64,000 bases of DNA from Anthonomus grandis grandis (taxonomy: Eukaryota > Arthropoda > Insecta > Coleoptera > Curculionidae), in NCBI RefSeq assembly GCF_022605725.1, contig NC_065558.1:372001-436000 (forward strand), written 5' to 3'. The position numbers and the translations under genes are program-made. Within the stretch, counting starts at the first letter, position 1. Every line of letters starts with the position of its first letter. The notes under the pieces were generated by a model. The model searched no databases. It was not told where the DNA came from and was given only the letters and a program-made list of their open reading frames with translations. Positions 34,801 through 46,200 of the stretch are shown piece after piece.

Positions 34801-37800
34801 GGATAGGGATATATAAATGAGAATTCAACTTTTTTCTTTATTTTTTATATCATGGTCTCATTTATTAATAGTGTCTGTATCGTCTGGAAATAGTGTTTTT
34901 CGGGTTTAATTGGTTTAATGAGACCAGAAAAATATCGCTTTTATTCCATTCTCTTCTAATTTTCAGAGATAATGATATATAAATGAGAATTCAACTTTTC
35001 ACGCTATTTTCTATATCATGCTTAAATTTTATTAATAGTGTCTGAATTATCTGGAAATAATGTTTTTTCAGATTTAATTCAGATCGTTTGATTTAGACAA
35101 AAAAGTCCCAAACCTCATTAAAGTATGTCTTAAGAAACAATACCTACACTAAATTATTGATTTTATCCCATCCATAAATAGTCGTAACCTCTCTATTACC
35201 ATACGTCAGTCTCTTCTGATTATGTCCGAAAACATCCGTCAAGACCAGATGGTTAAATTGATCGGTTTCATAAGATTGCGGTAGAATTTCCAGTCTTTTG
35301 GTGGCATCTTCGTTGTATTTCGGGATGTGCGGTGTAAGCCAACCTCCCGGTTGTGAGTAGGATACTTCCTAAAAATAAACCCATCTTATTAATTCATTTA
35401 TTTGGGATAAGCGTTTCTATTTAATGACATTCATTTTATGGTTCTCTTGCCCTAAAGAAATCAATAAAAAAAACGCTCATCCTTTCATGAGGGGCCTACC
35501 TCAACACAATTTCCATCTAAATTACACTTGATTATCACAGATTCGTTTTGCACCCTGTTAGTAGAAATCATGACAATGTCAGAATCGGAAATCCATGTTA
35601 CATCATATAAAATATAATCGTTATTTTCCTCAGTCCATTTGATTTTATCAATAAGATTAAACTTGGTGGTTCTATTAGTCTCTATATCGTACACGAAAGT
35701 TTCCACAACAGTATTGTTTGTGCCCACCTAAAACAACAATAAATTAAACCCCAAATTAATTATTTTTTAAATCATCTACCTTAGGGTATTTTATAGATGC
35801 TGTCGTGGGATACTGATCGTCCAAACTGCCAGGGGTACCATATAAAAAATAGTTAAATTCCTCCACTTTTGTGTCATTAAATTTGGCATAAACGAGTTTT
35901 TTACCGTCAGGTGAAAACCATATGGCTGACCCACTGCCCATCACTTCCTCTGCAAGTAAAAAAATTATTATTTGGGTTCTATAAGTAACTCAAATATTAC
36001 CTTCGTATACCCAATCGGGAACACCATTGTAAATCACCCCTTCTACTCCATCAGAAGTAATCTGGATAACGTCCGAGGTATTTGAAAAACTTGATAAGTA
36101 GTATATGTTGTTGTTGTATACGTAAACGAAACTGTGTCCTATTGGGTCAAATTTTGCTAGTTGCACGGGCTTTTTGTCGTTTATGTCATAGTACTCCCTT
36201 GAAATCAACATAAAAAAATAATAATTTACAGTCAGAAATTTTAATTTAGTTTTCTTACTCTTTAGTAATATCGTAGATGGCATATACAGCTGTCTGTGAG
36301 TGCCTAAATACCTAAAATACAAATTTTATTTTCCAAATCTTCTTGAGCAACTTACTTACCGAAGAAACTTGGTATCTCAGCGCAAGATAACTTTGGTCGG
36401 GGGAGACGGACATTGCCGCAGAAGGATACGGATCCTAAAATGTTTATTGATTTATAGTAATTTTTTCAAATGAATCATAATTAAAATTACCAAAATCGAT
36501 CCATTAAGGAAGGGTGTGGACTCCTTGGTGGTTACGCTAAATTGGTAGAAGTCACCGTGGTGTTTGTAGATAAAGGTGTTTTCTGGATAAAGATGCGATT
36601 ATATTTTCGAGTCCATTTTTTTGTAATTTTAACTTTATTCTTACAATACTATAAAAAGTTAACCAAACAAAAAAATTAAATAAAACGTTTCTCGATGACC
36701 GGTTCTCCACCATTGCCTCGACCTTTGCGAAAGAAGTTCAAGAGCTGCACAAGTGCATTGGCACATCTAACCTTGTGTTTATTAAAATTGCCGTAATGTT
36801 TTGATGTTAAAAAAAATGAAGGATATAATGGGGTTTTGTTGTTTAATATCGAACCTTGGCTCACTAATAATCAAAAGTAACGTTATTTCGTATTTTTTAG
36901 ATGTATCGAAATAATTAAAGTTTTTTTTGGATCCAAAAATTGTGCAAAAATTGATGTTTTTCAATTGTGGAGAGAAATATTACACTGTAAGACAGTTCAG
37001 GCAAGTGTGGGTTTTAAAATTACATGTGGTAGACTCAGACCAAAAAAAAAGGGAAAAAATTACAGTAAATTAATATTATTTGCCTATAGAAAGAAATACT
37101 ACGTAAGAAAAAATAATTTCTAAGGCCGCTTTGACCGATTTTTAGGCGCTATGTCCATTTATAGTAAGAAAAACTATATTTTCACAAAAACACCACATTA
37201 TTATAGCATTTGATAAAATTCATGGAAATTACAGCACTGGATGGTGTTATGGAATTCAAAAGAAGGAAGTGTTTCTTAAGCACACCAGAAAAACATATGC
37301 CTGGAATAAAACAATTTTTTCTTAAAGTCTCTTGTTTAGGCATCCAGGAATACTTTGCCTGGAAAGGAAACTTTAATGTTCGTCAGGTATTTAAAGCTAT
37401 TTATTGTAATTTTTTACTTTCGCTTAAACATCTAAAAAAACTAATAAAAAGAACATTTGCCTGGAAAGAAAAGCATTGATGAAAAATGAGAAAAGGAAAG
37501 CCTGGAAAGAAATGCAAGATTTATTTGTAGGCATATTCAAGAAACACTAAGACGCCATTTGTCTGGACGAAAAATCATAATTTTTTCCAGGCATATAAGG
37601 GTATTTTTCAACTGTTTCTTGAGAATACAAAAAAAAAATAAAAAAGAACATGGGTCTGGAAAAAATGAACATTTTTTCAAGGCATTTGGAGTCGTTTTTA
37701 GAAATTAAATTTTATAAGCATCCAAGAAAACCGAGAAAACACGTTTGTCTGGATAGAAAATTTTAATTTTTTTCCAGGCATTTAGAGGCATTTTTTAAAA

Positions 37801-39720
37801 TATTTAAATTTTTTTATATAAGAAAGACTAAAAAAAGACATTGCCTGAAAAAAAATTATATTTTTTCAGGCATTCGATAATTTTTTTAAATTTTTTTAAA
37901 TATTCTAGAAAAACTTTTCGAAAAAAATGCCAATTTTCTCTTGTGGCATATAAGAAAAACTGAAAAAAGCACATTTGCCTGGACTGAACTCTTTTTCCAG
38001 GCCATTTAAAGCAATTTTGCAAAACTTCTTTTTGTTTTTGCTTAAACATCCAACAAAAATTGTAATAAAAGAACAGTTTTCCAGAAACAAAATCCTTGAA
38101 AAGAAATTTGCTAGTTTATGTTTAGGCATATCCAAGAAATATTAATATCCCATTTATCTGGATAGAAAATCCCAATTTATTCCAGACATATAAGGCAATT
38201 TTTTAATTTCTCCTTAATAAGCATCCATGGAAAATTTTAAAATGAACATTTGCCTACGAAGAATAATAATTTTTTCCAGGCATTTACAGCCATTCTTAAA
38301 ATATTTCACTTTCTTCTTAAGCATATAAGAAAACTTTTAAAATTAATTTACTTCAAAGGAAAACCCTAATTTTTTCCAAATATAAATTTTTCCCTGAAAA
38401 ATCAATTTTCCAGGCAGTTTTTAGCAATATTTTATTTTTTTTTAATTATAAATACCTTGTTTCTCGTTTCATTCTAAGCATCTAACAAAATTGGGACAAA
38501 TGTGTGCCTGGAAGAAAATTCCTATTTTTTTCCAGGCATTTTGGAAGAAAGACTTAAAAAAAAAAGAAATTGTTTATAAAACAAAATTTAGAACCATTTG
38601 TAAATTGGAATTTCTCGAAACTTATAAAGTATCCTAGAAAAACTTTCAAAAAATTACCTGGAAAGAAAAGCCTTAATTGTTTTTTCCTATATTAGTGTAT
38701 AAGAAAAACTGAAAAAAAGACATTGCCTGGAACGAAAAACTTGATCTTTTATAGACATTTAGAGCAATTTTTCGAAATTTATTGTTTTTTTTTATAGGCA
38801 TCAAAGAAATTATTTAACATCCAAGAAAAAATTTAAATAAATATTTTACCTATAAAGAAAAGTTTCATTTTTTCCAGACATTTAAAGTTAATATTTTAGT
38901 TTTTTCAGAGGCATCCAAAAAAAATTGAAAAATTAATAAATTAAGGATAAACGATTTTTTTTCCTTTGGCATTTTTTAATTTTCTTCCCAAATATATAAG
39001 AAAAACTGATATATTTACCTGTAAAGCAAAACCTGATTTTTTTTAGGCATGTGAGATCATTTTTTTCAGTTCTTTCGTTAGCATCCAAGAAAAAAAATTA
39101 AAAAAGCAACATTTGCCTGGAAAAAGAAATTGTCCTTTTTTCAGATATTTAAATCCATAGAAAACCGAGAAAAAACATTTGCCTGGAAGGAAAACTCTAA
39201 TTCATCCAGGCATTTTGGGGCCTTTTTTTAGTTTCCTATTAAACAACCCAACGTCTGAAAAGAAAATTTGAATAAAAAATTTAATTTTCTAAAGTACTTG
39301 GAGCTAATTTTCGATATTCCATTGCCAAAAGCTATTTTTCCATGTTTTTTTTGCTATTTTCTCAAATATCTGACCGAAAAACCGAAAACGTATTTGCCTG
39401 AAAAAATATCTAATAATTTTCAGGAATCTAAAGCTTGCTTCTTAATATTATTCCTAAATATTAAAGAAACCCAAAAAAAAAAAAATTGTGTCCAAACCCC
39501 TCACCTGTAATCCAAGTTCCATTCCATGATGAGGCCACAAAATCTCCATAAAAAAACTCGTCGAGAGTAAAGGGAGTCTTTTCTTCCGTTTCTTTAAGCA
39601 CGGACCTGGCATTGGTTATGCCTAAAAGACCAGCTAGCCAAAGCATCTTCAAAAAAATTAATTATTTATAATTATCAATAAAACATTAAGTCTTTTATAA
39701 CTTACCAATTTGAGCATCAT
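25827..39720 (-). CDS. Dpp4: Dipeptidyl peptidase 4-like serine protease, 15 coding exons
   Basis: Removes N-terminal dipeptides from peptides (S9B family). Exons, 5' to 3': 39720-39706, 39646-39505, 36582-36491, 36434-36360, 36311-36259, 36197-36001, 35949-35780, 35727-35500, 35368-35148, 30398-30182, 30124-29946, 29849-29655, 26431-26271, 26210-25999 and 25943-25827. All introns are GT-AG with consistent phase and give 757 residues, close to the family's ~760. Residues 1-20 look like a cleavable signal peptide rather than a type II anchor, suggesting a secreted form like insect venom DPP4. The beta-propeller carries DWVYEEEV (~186-193), the substrate-binding double Glu. In the hydrolase domain, GWSYGG holds Ser615, HGNADDN Asp694 and DENHSL His726; their spacing resembles that of human DPP4. 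Introns 2, 9 and 12 are large and full of repeats. No defects are seen. Activity is predicted from residues only. Confidence 0.93.
26505..29180. repeat. 174-bp satellite array, about 15 units, in peptidase intron 12
   Basis: The marker GACGATCGCTAT recurs at 26713, 26887, 27061, 27235, 27409, 27583, 27757, 27931, 28105, 28279, 28453, 28627, 28801, 28976 and 29150. The spacing is 174 bp every time except one 175. Units are ~90% or more alike in the middle and decay at both edges (a diverged unit at 26505-26628, more remnants at 29400-29640). Because 174 is divisible by three, spurious long minus-strand frames arise. The array lies entirely within the intron between exons 12 and 13. Confidence 0.97.
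31300..32150. repeat. Diverged 174-bp satellite units in inverted orientation
   Basis: The complement of the intron 12 unit can be recognised here: ATAGCGATCGTC, then GTTAAAAGTCCA, then ACTTTCTAC. Five markers at about 31403, 31577, 31751, 31924 and 32098 keep the same ~174-bp period. They are far more diverged than the main array, so they are older. A further 1.5 units in this orientation lie outside the gene at 40070-40345. Confidence 0.85.
32551..33744 (-). mobile_element. Mariner/Tc3-like element with ~200-bp TIRs
   Basis: Left end CAGGGTGTTTCAGAACTATG (32551) and right end, inverted, CAGGATATTTCAGAACTGTG (33744) are flanked by TATA on both sides. The inverted arms stay alignable for about 200 bp, through CCATGTCCGGAAAT and ACTACGGCCCTA. 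A deleted transposase lies between them on the minus strand. The element sits in peptidase intron 9. Confidence 0.88.
32862..33455 (-). pseudogene. Internally deleted mariner/Tc3-like transposase
   Basis: A 197-codon frame begins with a helix-turn-helix region (ADMHLACEATNCNAPAASRL) and passes to TVEFEEEVLQRFADE. It then jumps directly to the late catalytic core (GPIYLRLLEEVLPELLENVP). The segment that should hold the first catalytic Asp is missing. The second (QMWFQHDRAPAHF) and third (WPPRSPDLTSLDFF) acidic motifs remain. The frame is open but the protein cannot be catalytically complete. The usual length of this family is about 340-360 residues. Confidence 0.8.
34448..34670 (+). pseudogene. 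Mariner/Tc3-like transposase fragment
   Basis: ISDDGHFHLNG followed by KPMHAQRVTVWC in one plus-strand frame matches the first-Asp and substrate-loop region of the same broad transposase family. After a frame change, ENMWFQQDGAT near 34620 matches the second-Asp motif. The remainder is unrecognisable. It lies in peptidase intron 9. Confidence 0.7.
34770..35090. repeat. Two-unit ~166-bp direct repeat
   Basis: ATATAAATGAGAATTCAACT occurs at 34811 and 34977. The surrounding ~160 bp, including CTAATTTTCAGA and TTAATAGTGTCTG, are repeated with moderate divergence. Confidence 0.7.
36583..39504. repeat. Peptidase intron 2 with many GCCTGGAA / TTCCAGGC fold-back motifs
   Basis: Between about 37290 and 39460 the intron is built of degenerate units. 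TTTGCCTGGAAAGAAAA is followed 20-50 bp later by TTTTTCCAGGCATTT, with spacers such as AAGCATCCAAGAAAA. Examples of the forward form lie near 37298, 37349, 37457, 37975 and 38640. Inverse examples lie near 37586, 37774, 37993, 38275 and 38529. Spacing is irregular (roughly 90-280 bp). No exon is needed here for the peptidase frame. Confidence 0.75.
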
Positions 39721-40957
39721 AATTCGACTAAAAACTGGCCTAGGCACAAACAAAAAAATTAATAAATAACCAATTCACTACCACCGTATCGTACCGTACT
39801 TATACGTATGTAAATACATACGTACGATAGCGATAATAATTCAAAACTAAATGAAAACAAATCCGCGGTTCTTGATAAAAGCACCGCTTCGGCAATAAAA
39901 TTAAATTCCATAATACCCGAAAATAAAAACTGGGGTGTTAAAAGATATCTTTTCGTTTTATTAATGTCGGGTTTATAATTAATTGCATTTGATAACAGGT
40001 TTTAATATATATATATTGAGAAAATCAGGTTTAAATAGAATATACAAGGTGGTTCGGTTGCTTTTGTTCCCAGATTTAAGGGTCAAAAGTGTGTTTTTCG
40101 ACTTTCTACCGCATCTTGCCTTTTAGTAACATCCTGGATCTTCTGGAAAAAATATTTTTCGGACGTGATCAGACCAATTACAGACGAGAGACATCATTTC
40201 ATTGCGATCGTACATGAATTCTGGATCTCTGAGTGACATTTATACCGATTTAAAGGTCAAAAGTGCGTTTTTTGACTTTCTTCCGCATTTCACCTTTTAG
40301 TAACATCCTGGATCTTCTGAAACAATAATTTTTTGAACGTGACTTGACCAAATAAAGACATCAAGTAAATTTAAATGCTGAACAATTTTTTTAATTTTAA
40401 AAAACTGCCTGGAATCAATAGAAAATCTTGATTCCTTCATCAATCAACCAATTGCCTGAAAAAAATAAATAAAAAAACCTTTAATTACCTAAAAGTAATT
40501 AAACAAATAGTCTCGTTATCAAAATAATTCGTTATATTTGAGAATAATTTTTTTAATAAAAAATAAAACCATTAAAAGCAGTATTTAACATCACAAATTA
40601 TTACAAGTAAATTTTCCACACTTCAACAACTCTAAACAATTACTCTAGCTTTAGTTTATAAAATATAAAACGCTCATCAGAATAAAACAACATTTTTCTT
40701 CTTAATTGAAATGCTAATTCTATGATTATACCTGTTCGTCTCCCGAGCATACTCGTGATAGTTAAAAAAAAACGCGAGAGTTTAACTTGTTTTAATAACT
40801 CGATCTTGATCATCATTTTATTGTTCTTTATTTATTTATAGGAATGATATATTTATATTTTGAAAGACTGCAAGGAATTAATAGAGACTATATAGGAACA
40901 TAAATAATAATTAAATTCCTAATAAATAAAAAAAATCAGAAAATTAAGAATATATGT
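39721..40957. other. Region upstream of the peptidase gene
   Basis: Would contain the peptidase promoter and 5' untranslated region. No clear core promoter element can be assigned. It also holds about 1.5 diverged units of the 174-bp satellite (40070-40345), with GGTCAAAAGTG at about 40081 and 40254. Confidence 0.5.
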
Positions 40958-42475
40958 GTCCGTTTTTGAGGCCAAAAATGGGCATCAAAAATGCCATATC
41001 TCGGCTATTAAAAGAGCTACGACCTTGCGGATAGTCTCGTTGGATTCAGAATGACGAAACTAAGACAAAACCGTTGAAATTTTCCCGATAGCTCCCATAG
41101 AAGCCGAGATATCGACCTCCAAAGTTTGGGTTTTTTCATTTTTCGGGTATACCCCCCCGTATCGAATTTTTTCACCAAAAATTGATTTTTTTCGAAATCA
41201 AACTAAGTATACCAGCGTCTTATTTGGGTCACCTAGATTACGAAAACACCGGGTTATAACAGGATCCGAGCAGAACTAAAGGAATGAGAGCACTTTGAAA
41301 ATCCTGAAAAAGTCGTTTTCGACGTCCGTTTTTGAGGCCAAAAATGGGCATCAAAAATGCCATATCTCGGCTATCGTAAGAGCTACGACCTTGCGGATGG
41401 TCTCGTTGGATTCAGAATGACGAAACTAAGACAAAACCGTTGGAATTTTCCCGATAGCTCCCATAGAAGCCGAGATATCGACCTCCAAAGTTGGGGATTT
41501 TTCATTTTTCGGGTATACCCCCCCGTATCGAATTTTTTCACCAAAAATTGATTTTTTTCGAAATCAAACTAAGCATACCAGCGTCTTATTTGGGTCACCT
41601 AGATTACGAAAACACCGGGTTATAACAGGATCCGAGCAGAACTAAGGGAATGAGAGCACTTTAAAAATCCTGAAAAAGTCGTTTTCGACGTCCGTTTTTG
41701 AGGCCAAAAATGGGCATCAAAAATGCTATATCTCAGCTATCGTAAGAGCTACGACCTTGCGGATGGTCTCGTTGGATTCAGAATGACGAAACTAAGACAT
41801 AACCGTTGGAATTTTCCCGATAGCTCCCATAGAAGCCGAGATATCGACCTTCAAAGTTCGGGTTTTTTCATTTTTCGGGTATACCCCCCCGTATCGAATT
41901 TTTTCACCAAAAATTGATTTTTTTCGAAATCAAACTAAGTATACCAGCGTCTTAATTGGGTCACCTAGATTACGAAAACACCGGGTTATAACAGAATCCG
42001 AGCAGAAATAAGGGAATGAGAGCACTTTGAAAATCCTGAAAAAGTCGTTTTCGACGTCCGTTTTTGAGGCCAAAAATGGGCATCAAAAATGCCATATCTC
42101 AGCTTCTAGAAGAGCTACGACCTTGCGGATGGTCTCGTTGGATTCAGAATGACGAAACTAAGACATAACCGTTGGAATTTTCCCGATAGCTCCCATAGAA
42201 GCCGAGATATCGACCTTCAAAATTCGGGTTTTTTCATTTTTCGGGTATACCCCCCCGTATCGAATTTTTTCACCAAAAATTGATTTTTTTCGAAATCAAA
42301 CTAAGTATACCAGCGTCTTATTTGGGTCACCTAGATCACGAAAACACCGGGTTATAACAGAATCCGAGCAGAACTAAGGGAATGAGAGCACTTTGAAAAT
42401 CCTGAAAAAGTCGTTTTCGACGTCCGTTTTTGAGGCCAAAAATGGGCATCAAAAATGCCATATCTCAGCTATTAA
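40958..42475. repeat. 366-bp tandem repeat array, four units plus a partial
   Basis: GTCCGTTTTTGAGGCC occurs at 40958, 41324, 41690, 42056 and 42422, exactly 366 bp apart each time. Units differ by only a few percent. Each carries an inverted pair, ATATCTCGGCTAT and ATAGAAGCCGAGATAT, about 110 bp apart. The array fills much of the space between the divergent peptidase and integrin genes. The 64-codon frames inside (41357-41551, 41723-41917) are products of the repeat and not genes. Confidence 0.98.
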
Positions 42476-43206
42476 TTTTATTTGTAATACTTGAGACAAA
42501 TAAACAAACAGCTCAGTCTCCATTACCTGATATTAAAAGAAAAAATTTGATTCACTGCTTTATAGTGCCTATAATTCACCGAAGATGGACTGAGTCCCCT
42601 GGTATGAGACAGGCCAAAGCGCACATAGGGGGGCCCTCTGCCTGTCTCACCAAAAATCTACTATATACGCCTAAAAAGACGCGAAATTCAGCTAGTGACA
42701 GGTCTTTTAACCGGTCACTGGCACTTTTTTATTATATTTGTTCCCATTGATCCTATTATTTGAATAATAATCCCTTTAATTACGACATTTAATTAATTGC
42801 TTGCATATTTAGGCTTAATTTGTAACATTTACATGATAACCTTTTGGCCCTTCTGCGAGCTTAAGATCATATAATTACTTAATGATAAGTATAACGTATT
42901 TATTTAGAATAGCATCAAATCACTACTAGACTCTTAATCATATAATCGTTTAATCCATTAGACATTCTAATTTCCCTAGGACAAATGTCACATCATTAAT
43001 TTTCAATTAAAAATGACTTTACGATACGAGTCATACTATGAAACAACAAACCAAAACAAACCATAAGGTGATTCACTCTTTGGGTTTTCACTATCTGTTT
43101 CCGTTTTACAGGGAACGCGCCTTGAATCTCATTACAATTTGTCCGCTTATCGTTTTGTATGTAAGTACACGTATTTCTTGACTCCAGTACATCGCAATCG
43201 TTCATA
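42476..43206. other. Region upstream of the integrin start codon
   Basis: Likely includes the integrin promoter and 5' leader, but no element can be assigned with confidence. At 42605-42649 a perfect 10-bp stem (TGAGACAGGC / GCCTGTCTCA) closes a 25-base loop. A shorter stem (GTGAC/GTCAC) follows at about 42694-42720. A 106-codon frame at 42430-42750 starts inside the satellite and has no recognisable product. Confidence 0.45.
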
Positions 43207-46200
43207 ATGAAAGTGCGTACCGTAATTTCAGTGATATTATTAATAGTGCCGAATGCCATAGGGCAACTGTGCGATAAAAAACGTACCTGCGACCAGTGCG
43301 TTCAGGATATCAACTGTTTTTGGTGCTCATCAAACGTATAACGGAATGCAGCGTTCAATAGTCTCAGATTACTGAAATGGTCTTTTTAGGTTACGAACAC
43401 TCCCCATTGTCGTCCCAGGGCTGAACTGTCTGATTGCAATGTAAACGATATCGAGAATCCACAGCTTGTTTTTAGTGTTGTTGACAGTTTGGATTTGAGT
43501 GATGCACAGCAAATTAAGCCGCAGAAGGTGCGGATTAAGCTTAGGAAGAACGAGAGGTTTAGCGTTGATTTTCAGTATAGACAGAGCGCAAATTATCCAA
43601 TAGGTATGATTTATAACCAAGTTTTTTTTGCTGTATTGTATGTTATGCCAGTTTAGCAAAACAAGCTACTTTCGTTTACCCCACGGGCATTTAAAGTTAT
43701 TTTTCTGCTTTATTTATGCATTTCATTCCACGTATTTTTTTATACTTATATTCCAGGAATTTGAAAATTATTTTTATTACTGGACTAATTTTGTATGTTC
43801 TCAAATATCTCATATAATTTTTGATGTCTTTCTCAGGCACTGTAAGAAAAAAAAACTTATTTTAAATGCGTGTAAGTTATAAAAAATTATTGAAATAGTC
43901 TAAAATAGAAATGGACAGAAAAAAGTTTCAAATGTCCGAAGAAAAAATTAAATTAAATTCTACCTACGCTTTCCTAAACGAACAAAATTAATTTTAAATG
44001 AACTTAAAACGATTCGAAATGCCCGGGATATAATTAAAAATTTGTGGGTATATTTGGCATCTGCATTCTTAATTCATTTTATTTCAGGCATTTCAGTTTT
44101 TTTCAGGTTGTTTTTTTTATTTATTCATTTGATATTTCTAAGGCGTTTTCAGACCCTCTCCTTCCTCCTCACCTTCCAAAAATGTATTTTTATATTTTCC
44201 TAAAACTGTATTCTCTACAGAACTAAATACTATACATAGGAGAAAAATTCTAAATTATTATTTATTTGTCTGGAATAAAATGTAATTTTATCTTTCATTA
44301 CTATGAAGTATGCCTGCGAGACATGGAAAATTATTTTAATTTCCTGGAAAATATAAAAAATTAATCCAAAAGCCTGGACTAAAATAAACCTGTACTTCGG
44401 TACCTGGAAAACGTGGAAAGCTATTTGTAACATCAAATCCCTAAAAGAAGTGTAAAAAATTACGATACAAAGCCCTGGAATAAGATGGAAAAACATTTTA
44501 AAAAACTATTTCAATGCCTGGAATAAAAAATTACTCCAAAAAATACTAAAACATTGAAAAACATAAAAATTAACTTTAAAGAATGTCCCAAGGACCATGT
44601 TTTGATGCACCGACAATATAATACGAGTAACTATTTTTAGGAAATCGGGGTATTTTTGTTATTTCTTTCAGGTAATCGAGGTAACTTTTAATGTATTGCA
44701 AGAAATTGAATTACAAAGTGATTATTTATTTTAAAGGCATTATCTATACCTTAAAATTAAAATTGATTGATATAAATTAAAGGTATAATAACTGTCTATT
44801 AGAAAATAAAATATAGGGTATTCCATTTAAAAAATCAAAGGTGTTGACAGTACCGAGATAAAAAAAATTGAGTTTGGGGCTTATATTTATTTTATGCCGA
44901 TAAAGTTGGGTCAAAAAGTACGGAAAATTAATATTTAAAAAAATATTCGAAAGGGTTAAGAGAGGGATTTAGGGAGTACACAACTGTGTGTCTAGGGAGC
45001 CAACATTAGAAAAGCACAATTGTCAAACAAAATTTATTACTTTGTATGGAATGAAATAAAACAGTTTTTATCTTTGGTTAAACAAAGAACAACATTACAT
45101 TTTAGGCAACGCATTCTGGACCGACTTTTGCACCCTTCTAACCTGCATTTAACTGGGTTCTTCATTTCTTCATTCTTTGGCCAGTGTTCAAAACCATCAA
45201 AGCCTTTGTCTGCACAGGGCAAACTGGAAGGCATTCTTCTCTTTTTTATTTCATTTCCTTCAACGCTAGTCTCTTCCTCTATATTTTCTTGCCATTCTGT
45301 TTCCTCCAATACACGCTTCTTAGTATCGGCAATCAGATATTCCCCAAGATTAAGTCTAAATTCCAAAAGATCCATAATATCTTTGCTTCGAAGGTTTTGA
45401 CTATAACAATCCCTTCGATACTCCATCCAGCTGTTTACTATTGCTAAGTCGAACAAATGTAGGATAGCTTTAAGAGTCCATTTCCGGGTTCGAAAGAAAG
45501 ATCGATAGTATTCCATCATTTGGTCGCAAACATCTACACCACGCATGTTTTCGTTGTATGATTTAACAACAGCTGGGCATGCTATGCCTGAACGTTTTTT
45601 TTCTGTTTTAATCCATCTTTGCACCTCAGTTTCCGGCTGTCTTCCAAAAGCTGTGGATATCATTAAAAGAGATTTATTATCTTTCCACTTTGTAATGCAA
45701 AGTTTATTATCGGTTCTAACAACTTCTTCTGACTCTTCCCTATTCATTAAACTGTCTTTTTTTTAAATCAAACCCTTTCACTCTGTTGGACATAATTGTA
45801 GCAGTTGCATCTATATTCAAACTCGTCAATTTGTTCATCAAAGCAATAGTTGAAAAGTATCTGTCAAAATACAGGTCATCATTTGTTCGTCAATAGAAAA
45901 AGCTGTCTTTTCTTTTCTTGCGAACCAAATCAATTACCGGCTGTATTCTCCACAATCTATTCTTTTTTTGTTCCTCTTCTGATACGCTAAGATTATCAAC
46001 GACATGTAAATTTACGCGTATCATGTAAAACCTTTGTCGGGTCGACCCCATCAATTAATGGGAACTTATATTTTCCATTCCAATACATATGTATCCTTGG
46101 AAGATGAATACATCCCATCAATGCATTCATTCCGAAAAATTTTTTATTTCTTGAGAGGTAAAGTTGTTTTCTTTCGCATTTTGTTGCAACAAATACTGGG

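Larger units (their letters stand above)
30399..35147. other. Peptidase intron 9, repeat-filled
   Basis: This 4.7-kb intron holds, left to right: AT-rich sequence to 31300, inverted diverged 174-bp satellite units, a patch of TTCCAGGCATT motifs (32160-32520), a deleted transposon (32551-33744), a fragmentary satellite unit (33770-33890), a transposase fragment (34448-34670) and a two-unit ~166-bp repeat (34770-35090). No additional exons are needed for the peptidase reading frame. Confidence 0.75.

Noticed and set aside
37210..37479. 89-codon plus-strand frame in peptidase intron 2
   Set aside because: It is a translation of the GCCTGGAA fold-back units with no recognisable product.
41357..41917. 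Two near-identical 64-codon frames
   Set aside because: They are the 366-bp tandem repeat translated. The unit has no independent coding evidence.
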